Shown: positions 42,456 to 53,625, counted from the first letter of the stretch. The stretch is DNA of 62,000 nucleotides from Zygnema cylindricum (GCA_037447655.1 JBBHKE010000209.1:39680-101679), one strand, 5' to 3'. Numbers and translations are program-made. Notes: generated by a model from the letters alone, not told the origin.

Positions 42456-44158
42456 TTTAGACTAAGTCACTATCTCAGCCCAATAGCCTTTCTTCAAACT
42501 CCAACTTAGGAGCAGGAAGGGGTTTGGTTAGCATGTCAGCAACCATTTTCTCAATTGGTAAATAACACAATTTTAAAACTCTTGCAAGCACATTTTCTCT
42601 CACAAAATGAAGTCAGACATCCATGTGCTTGCTCTTAAAATGATGACTCGGGTTAGTAGCAATAGCAATGGCTGCCTGGTTGTCACACCAAATCATCTGT
42701 GGACTTGTCTGCATGTATCCAAGTTCCTGCAAAAAGGACTTAACCCATAGGAGTTCTTTGAGTGCAGAGGCTGCTGCCATGTACTCTGACTCTATTGTAG
42801 ACTATGCTGAAACCTTTTGCTGCTTGGTTCTCCAGCAGCAAGTTCCATCTCCGATCTTAAGGATGAAGCCGGTTGTGGAATTTCGGCTTGGGATATCCCT
42901 AAAGCTGGCGTCACTCCAAGTCTGTATTTTCACTTCTCCTCGTCCGAGTATCAGCTTAAGATCTCGAGTCCCTGCAAGGTATCTCAAAACCAAAACTCTT
43001 TTTGCAGCTTCCCAGTCTGCCCTCTTAGGATTCAGTAGACTTCTACTTAGGACTCCTATAGCTGCTGCAATGTCGGGTCTCGTACAATTCATGAAGTATA
43101 TGAGACTTCCCACTACCTCTCTATACGGCTTTGAAGCCATAAACTCTTCCTCCCCTAACTCTAGGCTCTCACTAACTATTATGCCTAAGTCTCATTCACT
43201 TCCATCAAGCTTTTGTCTGATTCCATGGGAGTTACAGATCCTTTTACATCTTTCATTTCAAATTTTTCTTGCATATTACTTATTCCTTCTTTTTGGGTTA
43301 ACATAATGAGTGTTTTGATTTTGTCACTCTCTACCTGTATTCCTAAGATATACTTAGATTCACCAAGGTCCTTCATCTCGAACCTTGACCTTAAAGCGGC
43401 TTTAATTCGATTTATCTCATCCATAGACTTGCTTAGTAAAAGCATGTCATCCACATATACAGCAATATAAAGAATCCAATCCTCCCCTTGCAGTTAATAC
43501 CGTGAGTGATCTGAACTAATCCTTTGAAATCCTAGTCTAGTAAGAAATTCATCTATTTTTAAGTTCCATTGTTTGGGGGCTTGTTTAAGCCCATACAAAG
43601 ATTTTATTAGTTTACAGACTCAGTTTTCTTTCCTTTTCTCTGCATACATCTCAGGTTATTTTATTTAAATGATTTCTTCTAACTCTCCATGCAGGAAAGC
43701 ACTCTTAACGTCCATCTGGTGGACTTCCATGTTTTCTATAGCAACCAAACTTAGTAAGATTGTAACAGTGGGAAATCCGACAACTAGAGAGAAGGTTTCC
43801 TCAAAATCAAAACCTTATTTTTGATTGTAACCTTTGGCCACAAGTATGGCCTTGTACCTTTCGATGGTGTTGTCCAGGTTGAGTTTCACTTTGAACACCC
43901 ATTTGTTGCCAATGGCTTTCATGCCCGGAGGAAGATCCACCAGCTCCCACGTCTGCGCCTCCATGATGTACTTCATTTCTTTGTTTACCGCTTCAATCCA
44001 GTGACTTCTCTCAGGTGATGAGAAGGCTTCTTGAATTGTTAACGGTTTTGTTTTAGCTGCGGAGAAAGCAAAATGTGAGCTTGCTTGCAGAGGGCTGCTG
44101 GGATTCTTCCCCCCATAAATTCTGACGTTGAAATTGTCGGCAACCTGCTATTTATTTT
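42456..44158 (-). pseudogene. CopF RT and RNase H
   Basis: RT: TKMQMD-like region near 43700, YVDD intact at 43446-43457, and SKYILGIQVES near 43340. RNase H: TWSDASFRD near 42905-42930, the SAEYMAA-type Glu motif near 42780, and WCDNQAAIAIATNPSHHFKSK near 42625-42690. Stops in the C-terminal part of RT and frame changes near 43140-43200 and 43480. The N-terminal RT runs into the GGKNP-like linker next to CopG. Confidence 0.85.
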
Positions 44159-45186
44159 TGTTGATTTGAGGCAGCTGGTGCCACTGAAGAAGATGAAGAA
44201 GCACCGGCAGTTGCCATGATAATCAATTGTGCAAAGAGGAAACTCTCACGAAATCCCACAAACAACCAACTTCACAATGAAGCTCCAAACAAACCAGACA
44301 CACCATAGGTCTGCAAATTCGCCACAATATAAAATATACACCAAAGAAACCACATGCAGAATTTCACAAAGTTCTGCCAAAAGATCACAATGATCTTATA
44401 ATTCAACCACACCATAAAACTGCTTCGCAGTTTTTCCTACACAACAATCCTACTTTTCTTAAAGTAATCTAAGTCCTATATATACAAGTGAGCCTACGAT
44501 TGATCACACCGTACTACAAATAGCGTGGTAAAATAGTACACTACTCTTCATTAACAAAAATCCCACCGTCGAATGCACATAATTATTTCCACCAATCAGA
44601 CTGCAGCTAAAAATGAAATAGTACGCGGTTAAAGTTCGTCCGCTGAAATGACGGTACAGTCAATACTTCTCTTCCAAAAATGACGGCGGACTTCGTCCGC
44701 TTTCCACGTATTCTTTCATCACCGAAGATGAACCTCCACGTATAAATTTGGTCCTCAAATGTAACTCTACCTTTTCTTCTAGAACAACCAAACTTAACTT
44801 TCTCACAGACCGACACGTGTGCCTAAAGTGCACCGAATCTGTGTACTCCCTTTCGAGTTACAAACTCACTAAATCATGTCCCTGTCAATTTATCTTCACA
44901 CAAACTGACTCATATTCAGAACACCTTTCTTGCGCAGACTGCTATGACTACTATGACTGCTATGACTGCTATGACTGCTATGACTGCTATGACTGCTATG
45001 ACTGCTATGATCTGTCAGCGCAGCTGTGATATTAGAGCAGCGCAGCTGCGATGTCAGATCAGAGCAACATAGCAGCACAGCAACAAGTGTAGAGTGCTCA
45101 AGGTTTCTAGCTGCGATCTCAAACTTAGCGCAGCATGGCAACATAGCAGCAAGATATAGAGAGAACTTAAGGTTTCCAAAACAACA
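44159..45186 (-). repeat. CopG 3' LTR, reverse
   Basis: 1,028 bp from TGTTGATTTGAGG to CCAAAACAACA. The sense strand carries a leader ATG (MATAGASSSSS-like start at about 44216-44218) that would start gag in a full 5' LTR. It has a G-box GACACGTGTGCC near 44813 and a 9-bp tandem array in U3. Confidence 0.92.
44942..45013 (+). repeat. 9-bp tandem repeat CTATGACTG in CopG LTR
   Basis: Seven units plus a partial one. The 5' LTR has one more unit (48911-48982) and the solo LTR fewer and more degenerate ones (about 55160-55218), so copy number varies between insertions. Adjacent GCGCAGCTGCG at 45040 is the shared palindromic motif. Confidence 0.93.
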
Positions 45187-45198
45187 CTCCCCTAAACC
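45187..45198 (-). other. CopG polypurine tract
   Basis: The minus strand reads GGTTTAGGGGAG adjoining the LTR TG. Confidence 0.82.
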
Positions 45199-46013
45199 TT
45201 TAGACTCTCTTAGCCACTGAGTCCACATTCCTCTCTAGAGAAATTCAACTTAGGAGCAGGTAAAGACTTAGTCATCATATCTGCTACCATCTTCTCATCC
45301 AGAAGATAACTTAGCTTTAAAATTATGTTCATCACCTTCTCTCTTACAAAATGCAGCTTGATGTCAATGTGCTTGCTTTTGAAGTGATGACTCGGGTTGG
45401 ATGCAATCGCAATAGCTGCTTGGTTGTCACACCACACTATTTGAGGTCTGGATTACATAAAATGAAGTTCTTAGAGGAGCGACTTCACCCATAGTAACTC
45501 CTTGACAGCTGAGATTGCTGCCATATATTCAGCCTCCATTGTAGACTGAGCTATTACCTTTTGAAGCTTGTTGCTCCAGCAGCATGTTCCAGTTCCAATC
45601 TTCAAAATGAATCCAGTGGTGGAACGGCGGCTTGGCATGTCTCGATAGCTAACATCGCTCCATGTCTGAATTTTGACTTCTTCTCCACCGAGAGCAAGTC
45701 TAAGATTCCGTGTTCCTACAAGGTACCGAAGAACCCTCTTTGCGGCCTCCCAATCTGTTTTCCTTGGATTCTGCAAACTTCGACTCAAAGCGCCAACTGC
45801 TGCCGCAATATCCGGCCTTGTGCAGTTCATGAAGTAAATTAGGCTACCAACAATCTGTTGGTATGGAATGGTGGCCATAAAATCTGCCTCCCCTGACTCC
45901 AAGGTATCGTCAAAAATGATTCCTCCATCGGTCTCCATGCCTTCCACTTTTTGCTTAAATTCCATGGGAGTGGCACTTCCGTTTGCCTCAGCCATGCCAA
46001 ACTTTTCAAGCAC
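45199..46013 (-). pseudogene. CopG RNase H
   Basis: Open for 180 codons (45471-46013) and again for 75 (45210-45437). All acidic motifs are visible: TWSDVSY near 45650, EAEYMAA near 45530, WCDNQAAIAIASNPSHHFKSKHID near 45370-45437. One stop and a small shift near 45440-45470 separate the two parts. It ends normally just before the polypurine tract. Confidence 0.9.
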
Positions 46014-46800
46014 ATTTCGTATCGCTTCACGTTGCGTTAGATGGATTGTTCTCCTATCTCTATCCCTTTCTACATGAATTCCAAGAATATACTTTGCCTC
46101 ACCTAAGTCCTACATCTCAAATCTTGAATTTAAGGCTGCCTTTATTTTGTTAATTTCATTTAATGACTTGCTTAACAACAGCAAATCATCTACATATACC
46201 GCAATGTACATAATCCCATCTTTCCCTTCCATAACATAGACTAAGTGATCTGAGCTAATCCTGACGAATCCTAGACTGGTAAGAAACTCATCTAGTTTTA
46301 GGTTCCACTGACGTGGAGCTTGCTTCAAACCATACAGGGATTTCAACAGTTTACAGACCAGATTTTCTTTTCCAGTCTCTTCATACCTTTCAGGCTGCTT
46401 CATATAAATTACTTCCTCTAAATCTCCATGCAAGAAAGTTGTCTTAACATCCATTTGATGTAGTTCCATATTCTCAATGGCCGCTAAGGATAACAAAATT
46501 CTAACAGTTGGAAATCGGACAACCGGAGAAAAAGTCTCTTCATAGTCAATTCCCTCCTTCTGACTATAGCCTATAGCAACAAGCGTAGCCTTATATCTTT
46601 CAATAGAGTTATCTGGATTCAGCTTTACTTTGAAGACCCACTTACAGCCGATGGCTTTTCGGTCTGGTGGAAGCTCCACAAGCTCCCAAGTTTGAGCCTC
46701 CATTATCGATCGCATTTCATCGTTAGCTGCAGCGATCCATTGATCTTTTTCCGGAGCTGAAAAAGCTTCTTATATTGTGACCGGTTCCATCATGCTGGCA
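46014..46800 (-). pseudogene. CopG reverse transcriptase
   Basis: 201 codons are open (46110-46715). [11 protein letters not shown] near 46630, HQMDVKTTF near 46450 and YVDD at 46185-46196 are intact. A Lys-to-stop (TAG) within EMKDLGEA at 46109 and a Gln-to-stop near 46772 are single substitutions. Otherwise it is the best RT in the window. It would copy element RNA in particles. Confidence 0.92.
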
Positions 46801-46990
46801 GATAATAGAGCAGTTTTGCAGCTTCGCAATTTCGCAATTTCGCAGCGTCGCAGCTTTGCAGCTTCGCAGCATCGCAGCTTCGCAATTTCGCAGCGTCGCA
46901 GTTTTCCAGCTTCGCAGCGTCGCAGCTTTCCAGCTTCGCAGCATCGCAGCTTCGCAGTTTCGCAGCGTCGCAGTTTTCAGTCAGATCCAC
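46801..46990 (-). repeat. 24-bp minisatellite in the CopG IN-RT linker
   Basis: About seven in-frame 24-bp units encode an eight-residue repeat of the form (N/S)CDAAKL(R/E/Q). They continue without a stop from the GGKRQSSRLRHC basic motif. The DNA unit resembles the GCAGCTTCGCAGC sequence common in these LTRs. CopA, CopA2 and CopF lack it at this place. The repeat would put regular Cys and charged residues in a normally disordered linker. Confidence 0.88.
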
Positions 46991-48030
46991 TGATCCGACA
47001 GAAAATAGCGCAGCTTCGCAGTGTCGCAGCCTGCTGCTTTGCCTTTTTCCCCCCGGAAAATCTGAGGCTGGAATTGTAGGATCCGTAGGTTGCCGCCGAG
47101 GAGGAGGTGGTGGAGGAGGAGGATGATTCTCCACAAGGAGACCAGCCGGAGGGTCCAAAGTGGGACTAGAAGAAGCGAGAGGAACACTTTCAAAAATAAC
47201 ATATTCTTTGATTTTGGAATCTTTTTCAAAATCTGTCATACCAAAAACATCTACCGATCTGCTCTCTTCTTTAACCTGAATATTTCTAGCAGTCTGAAGA
47301 GTATTCCTATCCCTATTAAATACTCTATAGCCCACGGATTCATCATCATAACCCATAAAAATTCCTGGAATTGATTTTGGACTAAGCTTAGAAATAGGGA
47401 GATTATCCAAAATAAAACATTTACTCCCAAAAACTCGGAAGTGACTAACATTTGGTTTTCTTCCGGTCCACACTTCATATGGTGTTTTCCCTTTTACTGC
47501 TCTAGTCTCTATTCTATTTCTAATATACGACGCACATGAGAAAGCTTCACCCCAAAATTTGAAATCTATTCATTTATCTAGTAACATAGATTTTGCACTT
47601 TCTGTTAGAGTTCGGTTGAGTCTTTCGGATACTCCATTCTGTTCCGGAGTATAAGGAACTGTAAATTGGCGAGAGATGTCATTGTCTTTTAAGTATTCAA
47701 AAAATGCATGAGAAATATATTCCCCTCCGTTGTCGGACCGAAAGGAAAGGATCGGTTTCCCATGAAGTTTTTCGGCCCATACCCGAAAATGCTTGAAGTG
47801 AGTGAGCACTTCACTCTTTTCTTTCATAAAGTAAACCTTGCTATATCTTGAGAAGTCATCCATAAAAGTAACCAAAAACCGGTTGCCACTGAGTGAAGGA
47901 ACTTTTCATGGCCCCCACACATCCGAATGAATAATTTGCAGCAAATCCGTTGCCCGGTTATCCGTTGTCTGAGGTAGTGGCAGCTTATGAAGTTTTCCCA
48001 AAGCACATCCATCACATACATGGGAATCTG
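46991..48030 (-). pseudogene. CopG integrase
   Basis: The catalytic triad is intact: HSDVWG near 47920, SDNGGEY near 47735 and the Glu of VSERLNR near 47620. The zinc-site CDGCALGK is near 48005. The C-terminal domain is open for 227 codons from 47473 and includes GYDDESVGYRVF, a proline run of eight or more and FPGGKRQSSR. Interruptions: a TGA near 47910 (after WGP) and a TGA near 47567 (after LLDK). Confidence 0.9.
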
Positions 48031-48490
48031 TTTCTCCTAATTTAACACCATCTATCATATTTTGCTTTACCATTTTATCAAGCCTTTCATGATGAACATG
48101 ACCGAGCCTCTTATGCCACAAAACATTTTCCGGAAGGACACTAGAGTATGCAAAGACAATTTCATTAGCCAAGTCCATCCGGTACAACAAGTTTGGGCCT
48201 CTAGTTCCTACCAAAGCTACCTTCCCATCTTTGCTTACTACCTTTTTCCCATTCTTTTGTAAAATTTCAAAACCTTTCATTTCTGCTACCGAAGTGGAAA
48301 ACAAATTTTTTGTAAACTTTGGGATATAGAGAACATCATGCAAGGTTCTCTTTACAATCTGACCATTGATGTCACATACTAACTCCACGCTTCCCTTTGC
48401 CGTAGCCTCCACACCGCTGTCATCTGCGTAATAAATGTGACGAGTGGGAATTGGAGTAAGCGTTTTGAAGTAAGCCCGGTTGCCGCACAT
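48031..48490 (-). pseudogene. CopG protease and integrase zinc domain
   Basis: Open in one 213-codon frame (47906-48547) that starts artificially in LTR sequence. PR begins at HHMCGNRAYF just after the lost D-S/T-G-A-S active site, so the catalytic Asp is deleted. The KNLFSTSVAEMKGF segment and WHKRLGHVHHERL (zinc His) follow. The fusion to LTR sequence at about 48490 is the gag deletion junction. Confidence 0.88.
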
Positions 48491-49155
48491 GTGGTGGTCA
48501 AATGGTACACTACTCTTTATTAACAAAAATCCCACCGTCGAATGCACATAATTATTTCCACCAATCAGACTGCAGCTAGAAATGAAATAGTACGCGGTTA
48601 AAGTTCGTCCGCTGAAATGACGGTACAGTCAATACTTCTCTTCCAAAAATGACGGCGGACTTCGTCCGCTTTCCACGTATTCTTTCATCACCGAAGATGA
48701 ACCTCCACGTATAAATTTGGTCCTCAAATGTAACTGTACCTTTTCTTCTAGAACAACCAAACTTGACTTTCTCACGGACCGACACGTGTGCCTAAAGTGC
48801 ACCGAATCTGTGTACTCCCTTTCGAGTTACAAACTCACTAAATCATGTCCCCGTCAATTTATCTTCACACAAACTGACTCATATTCAGAACACCTTTCTT
48901 GCGCAGACTGCTATGACTACTATGACTGCTATGACTGCTATGACTGCTATGACTGCTATGACTGCTATGACTGCTATGATCTGTCAGCGCAGCTGTGATA
49001 TTAGAGCAGCGCAGCTGCGATGTCAGATCAGAGCACCATAGCAGCACAGCAACAAGTGTAGAGTGCTCAAGGTTTCTAGCTGCGATGTCAAACTAAGCGC
49101 AGCATGGCAACATAGCATCAAGATATAGAGAGAACTTAAGGTTTTCAAAACAACA
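48491..49155 (-). repeat. CopG 5' LTR, reverse, 3'-truncated
   Basis: The first 665 bp or so of the LTR, from TGTTGTTTTGAAAACC (49155) to the block GTACACTACTC. It carries eight 9-bp units, a G-box and the CGCAGCTGCG motif. It is nearly identical to the 3' LTR. Confidence 0.9.
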
Positions 49156-50230
49156 GTTTTCCTGTTTTGAGCTATTGTAGGTGCCGAAATTGGATCTGGA
49201 TTTGCTGATTCCACATGTGTAGGAAGCGGTGTAGATGTTGGTGCCGAATCTGGTTTTGTAGCACGTGCTGCATTTGGTAGAGGGATCTATGGAGATGTAG
49301 TTGTAGCCGGTGACTGTGACTTAAAATAAACAGGGTGAGTATGCTGAAAGATCATATACTCTTGTACCTTTCCTATTTGTTCACTTAATGTGTTTGTGAA
49401 CAGGTCAACCAAAACTTGTTCATCCTTCAACTGTATATTTATACATACAATGACTTTCTTATTCTCTAAGAAATATACTCTATAACCCTTTGCATTATCA
49501 TCATATCCCACAAAGATTCCAAGTAAGCCCTTTGCTTCCATTTTCCATCTAGTCTGCAATGTGTGTAAGACAAAACATTTGCAGCCAAATACTCTAAAGT
49601 GACTAACATCCTGTCCATAGTTCATAAGGTGTAGTCTTAACCGATCTAGATGCAACTCTGTTTTTAATATAGTCTGTACAATTGAGTGCTACAGCCCAGA
49701 ATTTCAAATCTAAACCTTTCTTTGCAAGCATAGATCTAGCACTTTCTGTGACAGTTTTATTTCGTCGTTCAGAAACACCATTCTGTTCCGGTGTGTACGG
49801 AACTGTCAAGTTATGACTGATACCTTCCTGGAGGAGAAACTGTTCGAACTTCTTTGAAGTATATTCTCCTTCGTTGTCAGATCTTAGCGCCAAGATCGAA
49901 ACTCCGTGCAGCTTTTCTACCCATGCCTTGTAGTGCTTGAAGAGAGTAAACACTTCACTCTTGTGCTGGATGAAGTAGACTCTTGTGAACCTCGGGTAGT
50001 CATCAGTGAATGTAACCATATAGTAGACACCTCCAGCTGATGGAACTTGTGATGGACCGAGAACGTCCGAGTGGATAAGTTGTAGAACTTTGTCCAATCT
50101 GTGGTCAGATTGCTGTGGAAAAGATAATCTATGGATCTTTCCAAGTGAGCATCCATCACATGATTTCACAGGAAGAGAAGTAAGAGAAACACCTTCAATC
50201 TTTCCTGAATTTACCATCTTTTATAAGCTA
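49156..50230 (-). pseudogene. CopF integrase and linker
   Basis: Open for 204 codons (49603-50217). Catalytic residues HSDVLG near 50070, SDNEGEY near 49880 and the Glu of VSERRN near 49765 are all present; CDGCSLGK near 50150 gives the zinc Cys. The C-terminal GYDDNAKGYRVYF segment is near 49480, then a Pro/Thr/Ser-rich linker cut by CopG. A stop lies just after the zinc-site His (near 50222) and a shift near 49620. Confidence 0.9.
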
Positions 50231-50720
50231 TCATAATTCCTATGGCCTAATCTCTTATGCCATAGTTCATTGACACATGATACATAATAGAGAACATCAT
50301 TTTCTTTATATTCATCCATATCCTTCTTATACATCTTGCTTGCATCTCTAGTTCCTGTCACTGCAATTTTACCAAACTTGCTAATAACCTGTCTACCTCC
50401 TTTGAGAATTACATCAAAGCCTTTGCTCTCTACCAAAAAAATATAAAATAGATTCTTTACGAACTCAGATACATATAACACATTATGGAGAGTTCTTTCT
50501 ATCGACTTTCCCCTCACATCTACCATTAAAGATACATCACCCTATGCTGAAGTTTGCACACTCATGCCGCAGGCATAGTAGATGGTTTTGGGAGTTGTCG
50601 CTTTGAGGTTGGAAAAACTGGACTTGTTCCAACACATGTGTGCCGAAGCTCCAGTATCCATGATCCATCCTGTATCATTTTGACCTTCCATAGTTGCCGC
50701 CATTGCGAATAATTCTGCTT
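50231..50720 (-). pseudogene. CopF protease
   Basis: The active site IMDTGASAHMCWNK is intact near 50630-50665. The downstream frame (50221-50526) covers ERTLHNVLYVSEF and the zinc-domain start LWHKRLGHRNYDS. A shift or stop near 50540 separates them. Confidence 0.87.
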
Positions 50721-51665
50721 CTTCACCTTCAACATAAGAGAATGGATCATCCTCTTCAGGTGCAAAACCTGAGAAGAGAGCTGTTCCCCGAGAAGAGTTC
50801 CAAGAAAAGCCCTTATGATATGGGCTATGCTGCTAGCCTGGACGATATAGGCCTGTTTCATTTGCTTTTTTCAGCTTCAAACAGTACTTGTATCCATGTC
50901 CCTTTCGAGAGCAATAAAAGAAGGTAGTAGCCTGTCTATTTTGTCTATTGTTATACTGATTCACACTCTGACTCCTATCCTGATTTATGTTCTGAATAAG
51001 TAAAGTTTTCCTGTCAAAATCTGTGTTCAAAGCTTCTACCTTTCTATCTCCATGAAGTATTTTATTAGTTGCTTCTTCTTCTAAGATCAGATTGTATACT
51101 AACTAAAAAGTCCAGCTAGATTTATCATGAGTTTTCAGCTGGACAGAAACTCCTTTCATATTTCTGGGGATTCCTCTAACAAGTAAAGCTGCCTACTGGA
51201 GCTCAGGAAATGAGCTAGTAGCAGACGAATGTGCATCAATCAGAGCACGAAAGTTATCACAATATTCCACCATACTCCCCCAGGAGTATTTATAGTCCTA
51301 GATTTGTCCAGCCACCTGAAGTTCCTCCTGGACATTAGATTTTTCAAAAGTAGTTTTTAGTGATTCCCTGATTTCTTTTGCTTTCTTCATTTTGAGCCGA
51401 GACATGACCAAATTCTCGGAGATGCACAGAATCAAATTGTTTTGCGTGGTGAGTTTTTTTTCGCCCAGCTCGTATCTGTTTAATCTAAGGTACCATCCAA
51501 GACCCCCTATAGATCAGCATTTTCTAACGTGGATTCAACCATCGCCGCCCAGTATGCACACTTTTGGCCATTGAATATGGGAATTCTTGATGAAAGGCCC
51601 ATAACTTGTTGTTCTACAACCACAGTAGCAAGAGGAGAACCTGAAGCAGTAGTAGTGGAAGTAGA
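50721..51665 (-). pseudogene. CopF gag
   Basis: The start ATG is at about 51666-51668 in the LTR (MSTSTTT-like leader). The zinc knuckle near 50885-50930 has Phe for the first Cys but keeps the other Cys, His and final Cys. An Asn/Gln-rich linker lies at 50940-51030. Capsid-like Y-K-Y-S near 51290 is followed by several stops. The layout matches CopA. Confidence 0.85.
51595..51606 (-). other. CopF primer binding site
   Basis: The minus strand reads AGTTATGGGCCT, 10 of 12 bases of the half-tRNA site. Confidence 0.78.
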
Positions 51666-52593
51666 CATTTAAAGCAGAAGCTAACAAGCACCCTACTCAA
51701 TAGCCAACTTGAAGATGTGATAGAATGCAACTCTGTGATCTATGGAGACTCAAATTCTGCATAACAATAGTAAGTACAGTGTAGAATCACTCTACAAAGA
51801 TTCAACTCAATTGATCCAGCCAACCATAAAATATTCACACTGCAGATTCACAAAAACTGCCTTAGTAGATTAATATCCCAAGACTTGGATAATCACAATT
51901 CGTTTAAGTCCTAAACTATATACTCACAGTGAGTCTCTACTGGTCAAACTAATTTAAGTGACTGTACTACAGTACTATTCTATGCTACAACAAAATACTA
52001 AAAATGTAATTACTATTCTAAGAGTACTTCCAAAACCTAATTTTGCCTTTTCTCTGAATCGGAATAATGCGACAATTTTTTAAATTAGCTAAACTACAAA
52101 ACCTTGTTTCCAAATATTTACAAATAGAAGGCCGTACATTAAATTTTCCTAGCGCTTAGTCAGCAGTGGTCCATAGTATTCGGATGACTGTTGTCGTGTA
52201 GTACGAAGCACTTAATACTGTCCAAGTGTGCTTCGTCATTTGTGGTCCCTTCTGAATCACGTCCGTCAATTCGATGTCAATCAACAGCCCATAATGGTTG
52301 ACCGTACCATAATTTTCTAGATATGTGGTTTGCATTCCTTTCGTCGGATTACATCAATCCGCTCGTTAATCTCTTGACACGTGTAACTAGTCATCGGCGC
52401 TACTCCGTAAAACTTGCAACACCCTTTTCTTGCCGACGCGTGTCCAGCAGGCCGTACAATCCACTATATTAGTCTTCTGTTACTGTAACACTATTTGAGG
52501 TAAGTATTACAGGTTTTCATTTCCCAAAATATTCTAAGTTCTTAATTCCTCCTCACAGCTCTATCTACTGAGTAAAGATTTCCAATTTCAACA
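51607..52593 (-). repeat. CopF 5' LTR, reverse
   Basis: 987 bp from TGTTGTTCTACAACC to CCAATTTCAACA, matching the 3' LTR throughout. A G-box core lies near 52378. It is followed by the target duplication ATTTA. Confidence 0.92.
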
Positions 52594-53558
52594 ATTTATA
52601 GGGCATTTTCTAGGTCTACAAATATTAGCGGAAAATGACAAAAAAAGTCAAGATGGTCTGCCTCCACCTTGTCTCTCTAGCCCCTATACTTGTTGAAGTC
52701 ATCGAAGGAGAGAGAGAGTAGTGGAGCCATGGTTGCCTCAGCTCCATAAGCACGACTAAAGAGTGACATAAGTCACTCTTAACAAAAGGTTGAGTCTGGT
52801 AGGACTCGAACCTCTGATCGGCAAAACGAGGCGTAGCCGTCACCTCTAACCGGTCTAAAGTGATAAGTAATTAAACTGTTGTATGATCCTAAATCCAATT
52901 AACAGAATGACAGATGAAAGAACATAGAACTAACTAATATATTGTGCAAACGTGATCTTGCACGAAACAAATGAATCGAGCATTTGTTTCGTTGGCTAAT
53001 CTAAATCTCAGTTTACGATCCGACGAAACATATCGCTGCCGAAATCCCAGAATGATCACTTTGCTGGTTTTCGGACGTGGTGTGACCTAGCGATACGTGG
53101 AGAGATAACATTGGGTCACGAGATTTCCGGTGAACATAAGGGCCATTTAAAAATAGACACGCGTCCACTTAATAGCCTTTTCATACACAGGCCGTATAGA
53201 AAGTACATCGGCTGTAGTACTATATGCACTGTACATTGGTTAAATTGGATCGTACTATGGTAGATAGGGGTTGTGAGAAGGGTTTAGGACTTAGAAACTT
53301 TTGTAGACAGTCATCTCTCTCATTGAGAGTTTGTATAAATTTGCATTTTTTGCCACCCCGTAACTAATCAGCTAATTAGCTATTTTTTCGGCTGATTTTT
53401 TTTTCTATAGACCCAAGGGAGTTGAGAGTACAGAGGGATGTAGTCAGATTTTCAAATTATCTTCTTGGGCAAAAGTTGTTGTGGCTGAAAGTGGGTTAGT
53501 TAAAAACTATCTAGAGGCTTCTTGAATTATATAGTCCAATGGAGGACACAAAATTGCA
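52594..53558 (+). repeat. CopB-N 3' LTR, remainder
   Basis: It resumes with ATTTA and TTTTCTAGGTCTACAAAT, then GCCATGGTTGCC near 52728 and the best-preserved tRNA-like B-box (antisense; 52802-52812). The promoter region lies near 53200. It ends GGAGGACACAAAATTGCA at 53558. Confidence 0.88.
52790..52860 (-). other. tRNA-like module in CopB-N LTR
   Basis: On the minus strand GGTTAGAGG (about 52844-52852) precedes a perfect B-box GGTTCGAGTCC (52802-52812) and a 3' end ACTCAACC. The same module is at 17953-18031. It is antisense to the element. Confidence 0.65.
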
Positions 53559-53623
53559 ATATTATCCTAGAGGCTTCATATAAGCTACACATTTTGTGGA
53601 CCAATGGAGGTCACAAAATTACA
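53559..53623 (+). repeat. CopB LTR end fragment, forward
   Basis: It repeats the last 60 bp or so of a CopB LTR (CTAGAGGCTTCATAT to AAATTACA) directly after CopB-N's LTR end, then meets a reverse primer site. This is a head-to-head LTR-end junction of unclear origin. Confidence 0.65.
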
Positions 53624-53625
53624 AT

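Larger units (their letters stand above)
44159..49155 (-). mobile_element. CopG, reverse Ty1/copia element, youngest layer, gag deleted
   Basis: 3' LTR (44159-45186), polypurine tract, RNase H, RT, repeat-bearing linker, IN and PR, then a truncated 5' LTR (48491-49155). Gag, primer site and about 360 bp of the LTR 3' part are deleted. Flanks ATTTT (44154-44158) and GTTTT (49156-49160) are a target duplication with one change. Over the shared 660 bp or so the LTRs look about 98% identical by eye. Only a handful of stops interrupt pol. Confidence 0.92.
41462..52593 (-). mobile_element. CopF, reverse full-length Ty1/copia element hosting CopG
   Basis: Two LTRs of 982 and 987 bp, a polypurine tract, RNase H, RT, then CopG inserted (44159-49155), then linker, IN, PR, gag and primer site. 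Perfect ATTTA target duplications (41457-41461 and 52594-52598) prove the insertion into CopB-N's LTR. Without CopG it is about 6.1 kb. CopA-like proteins. It has several stops, but many catalytic motifs are intact. Confidence 0.93.
38537..53558 (+). mobile_element. CopB-N, forward element, 5' truncated, containing CopF and CopG
   Basis: It starts within the protease-integrase junction, so LTR, gag and most of PR are missing, and continues through IN, RT, RNase H, polypurine tract and 3' LTR. The 3' LTR is split after 20 bp by CopF (41462-52593) and resumes at 52594. Three nested layers are thus visible: CopB-N, then CopF, then CopG. Confidence 0.87.

Noticed and set aside
42668-43306. A 212-codon plus-strand frame
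   Set aside because: It is the antisense shadow of CopF RNase H and RT, which have conserved motifs on the minus strand.
45026-45220. Reading frames across the CopG LTR and its HSS/YDC repeat translations
   Set aside because: They are translations of a 9-bp U3 repeat and LTR sequence and carry no protein signature.
46801-46990. CRISPR-like array
   Set aside because: Units are contiguous with no spacers and are in frame within pol in a eukaryotic retrotransposon.
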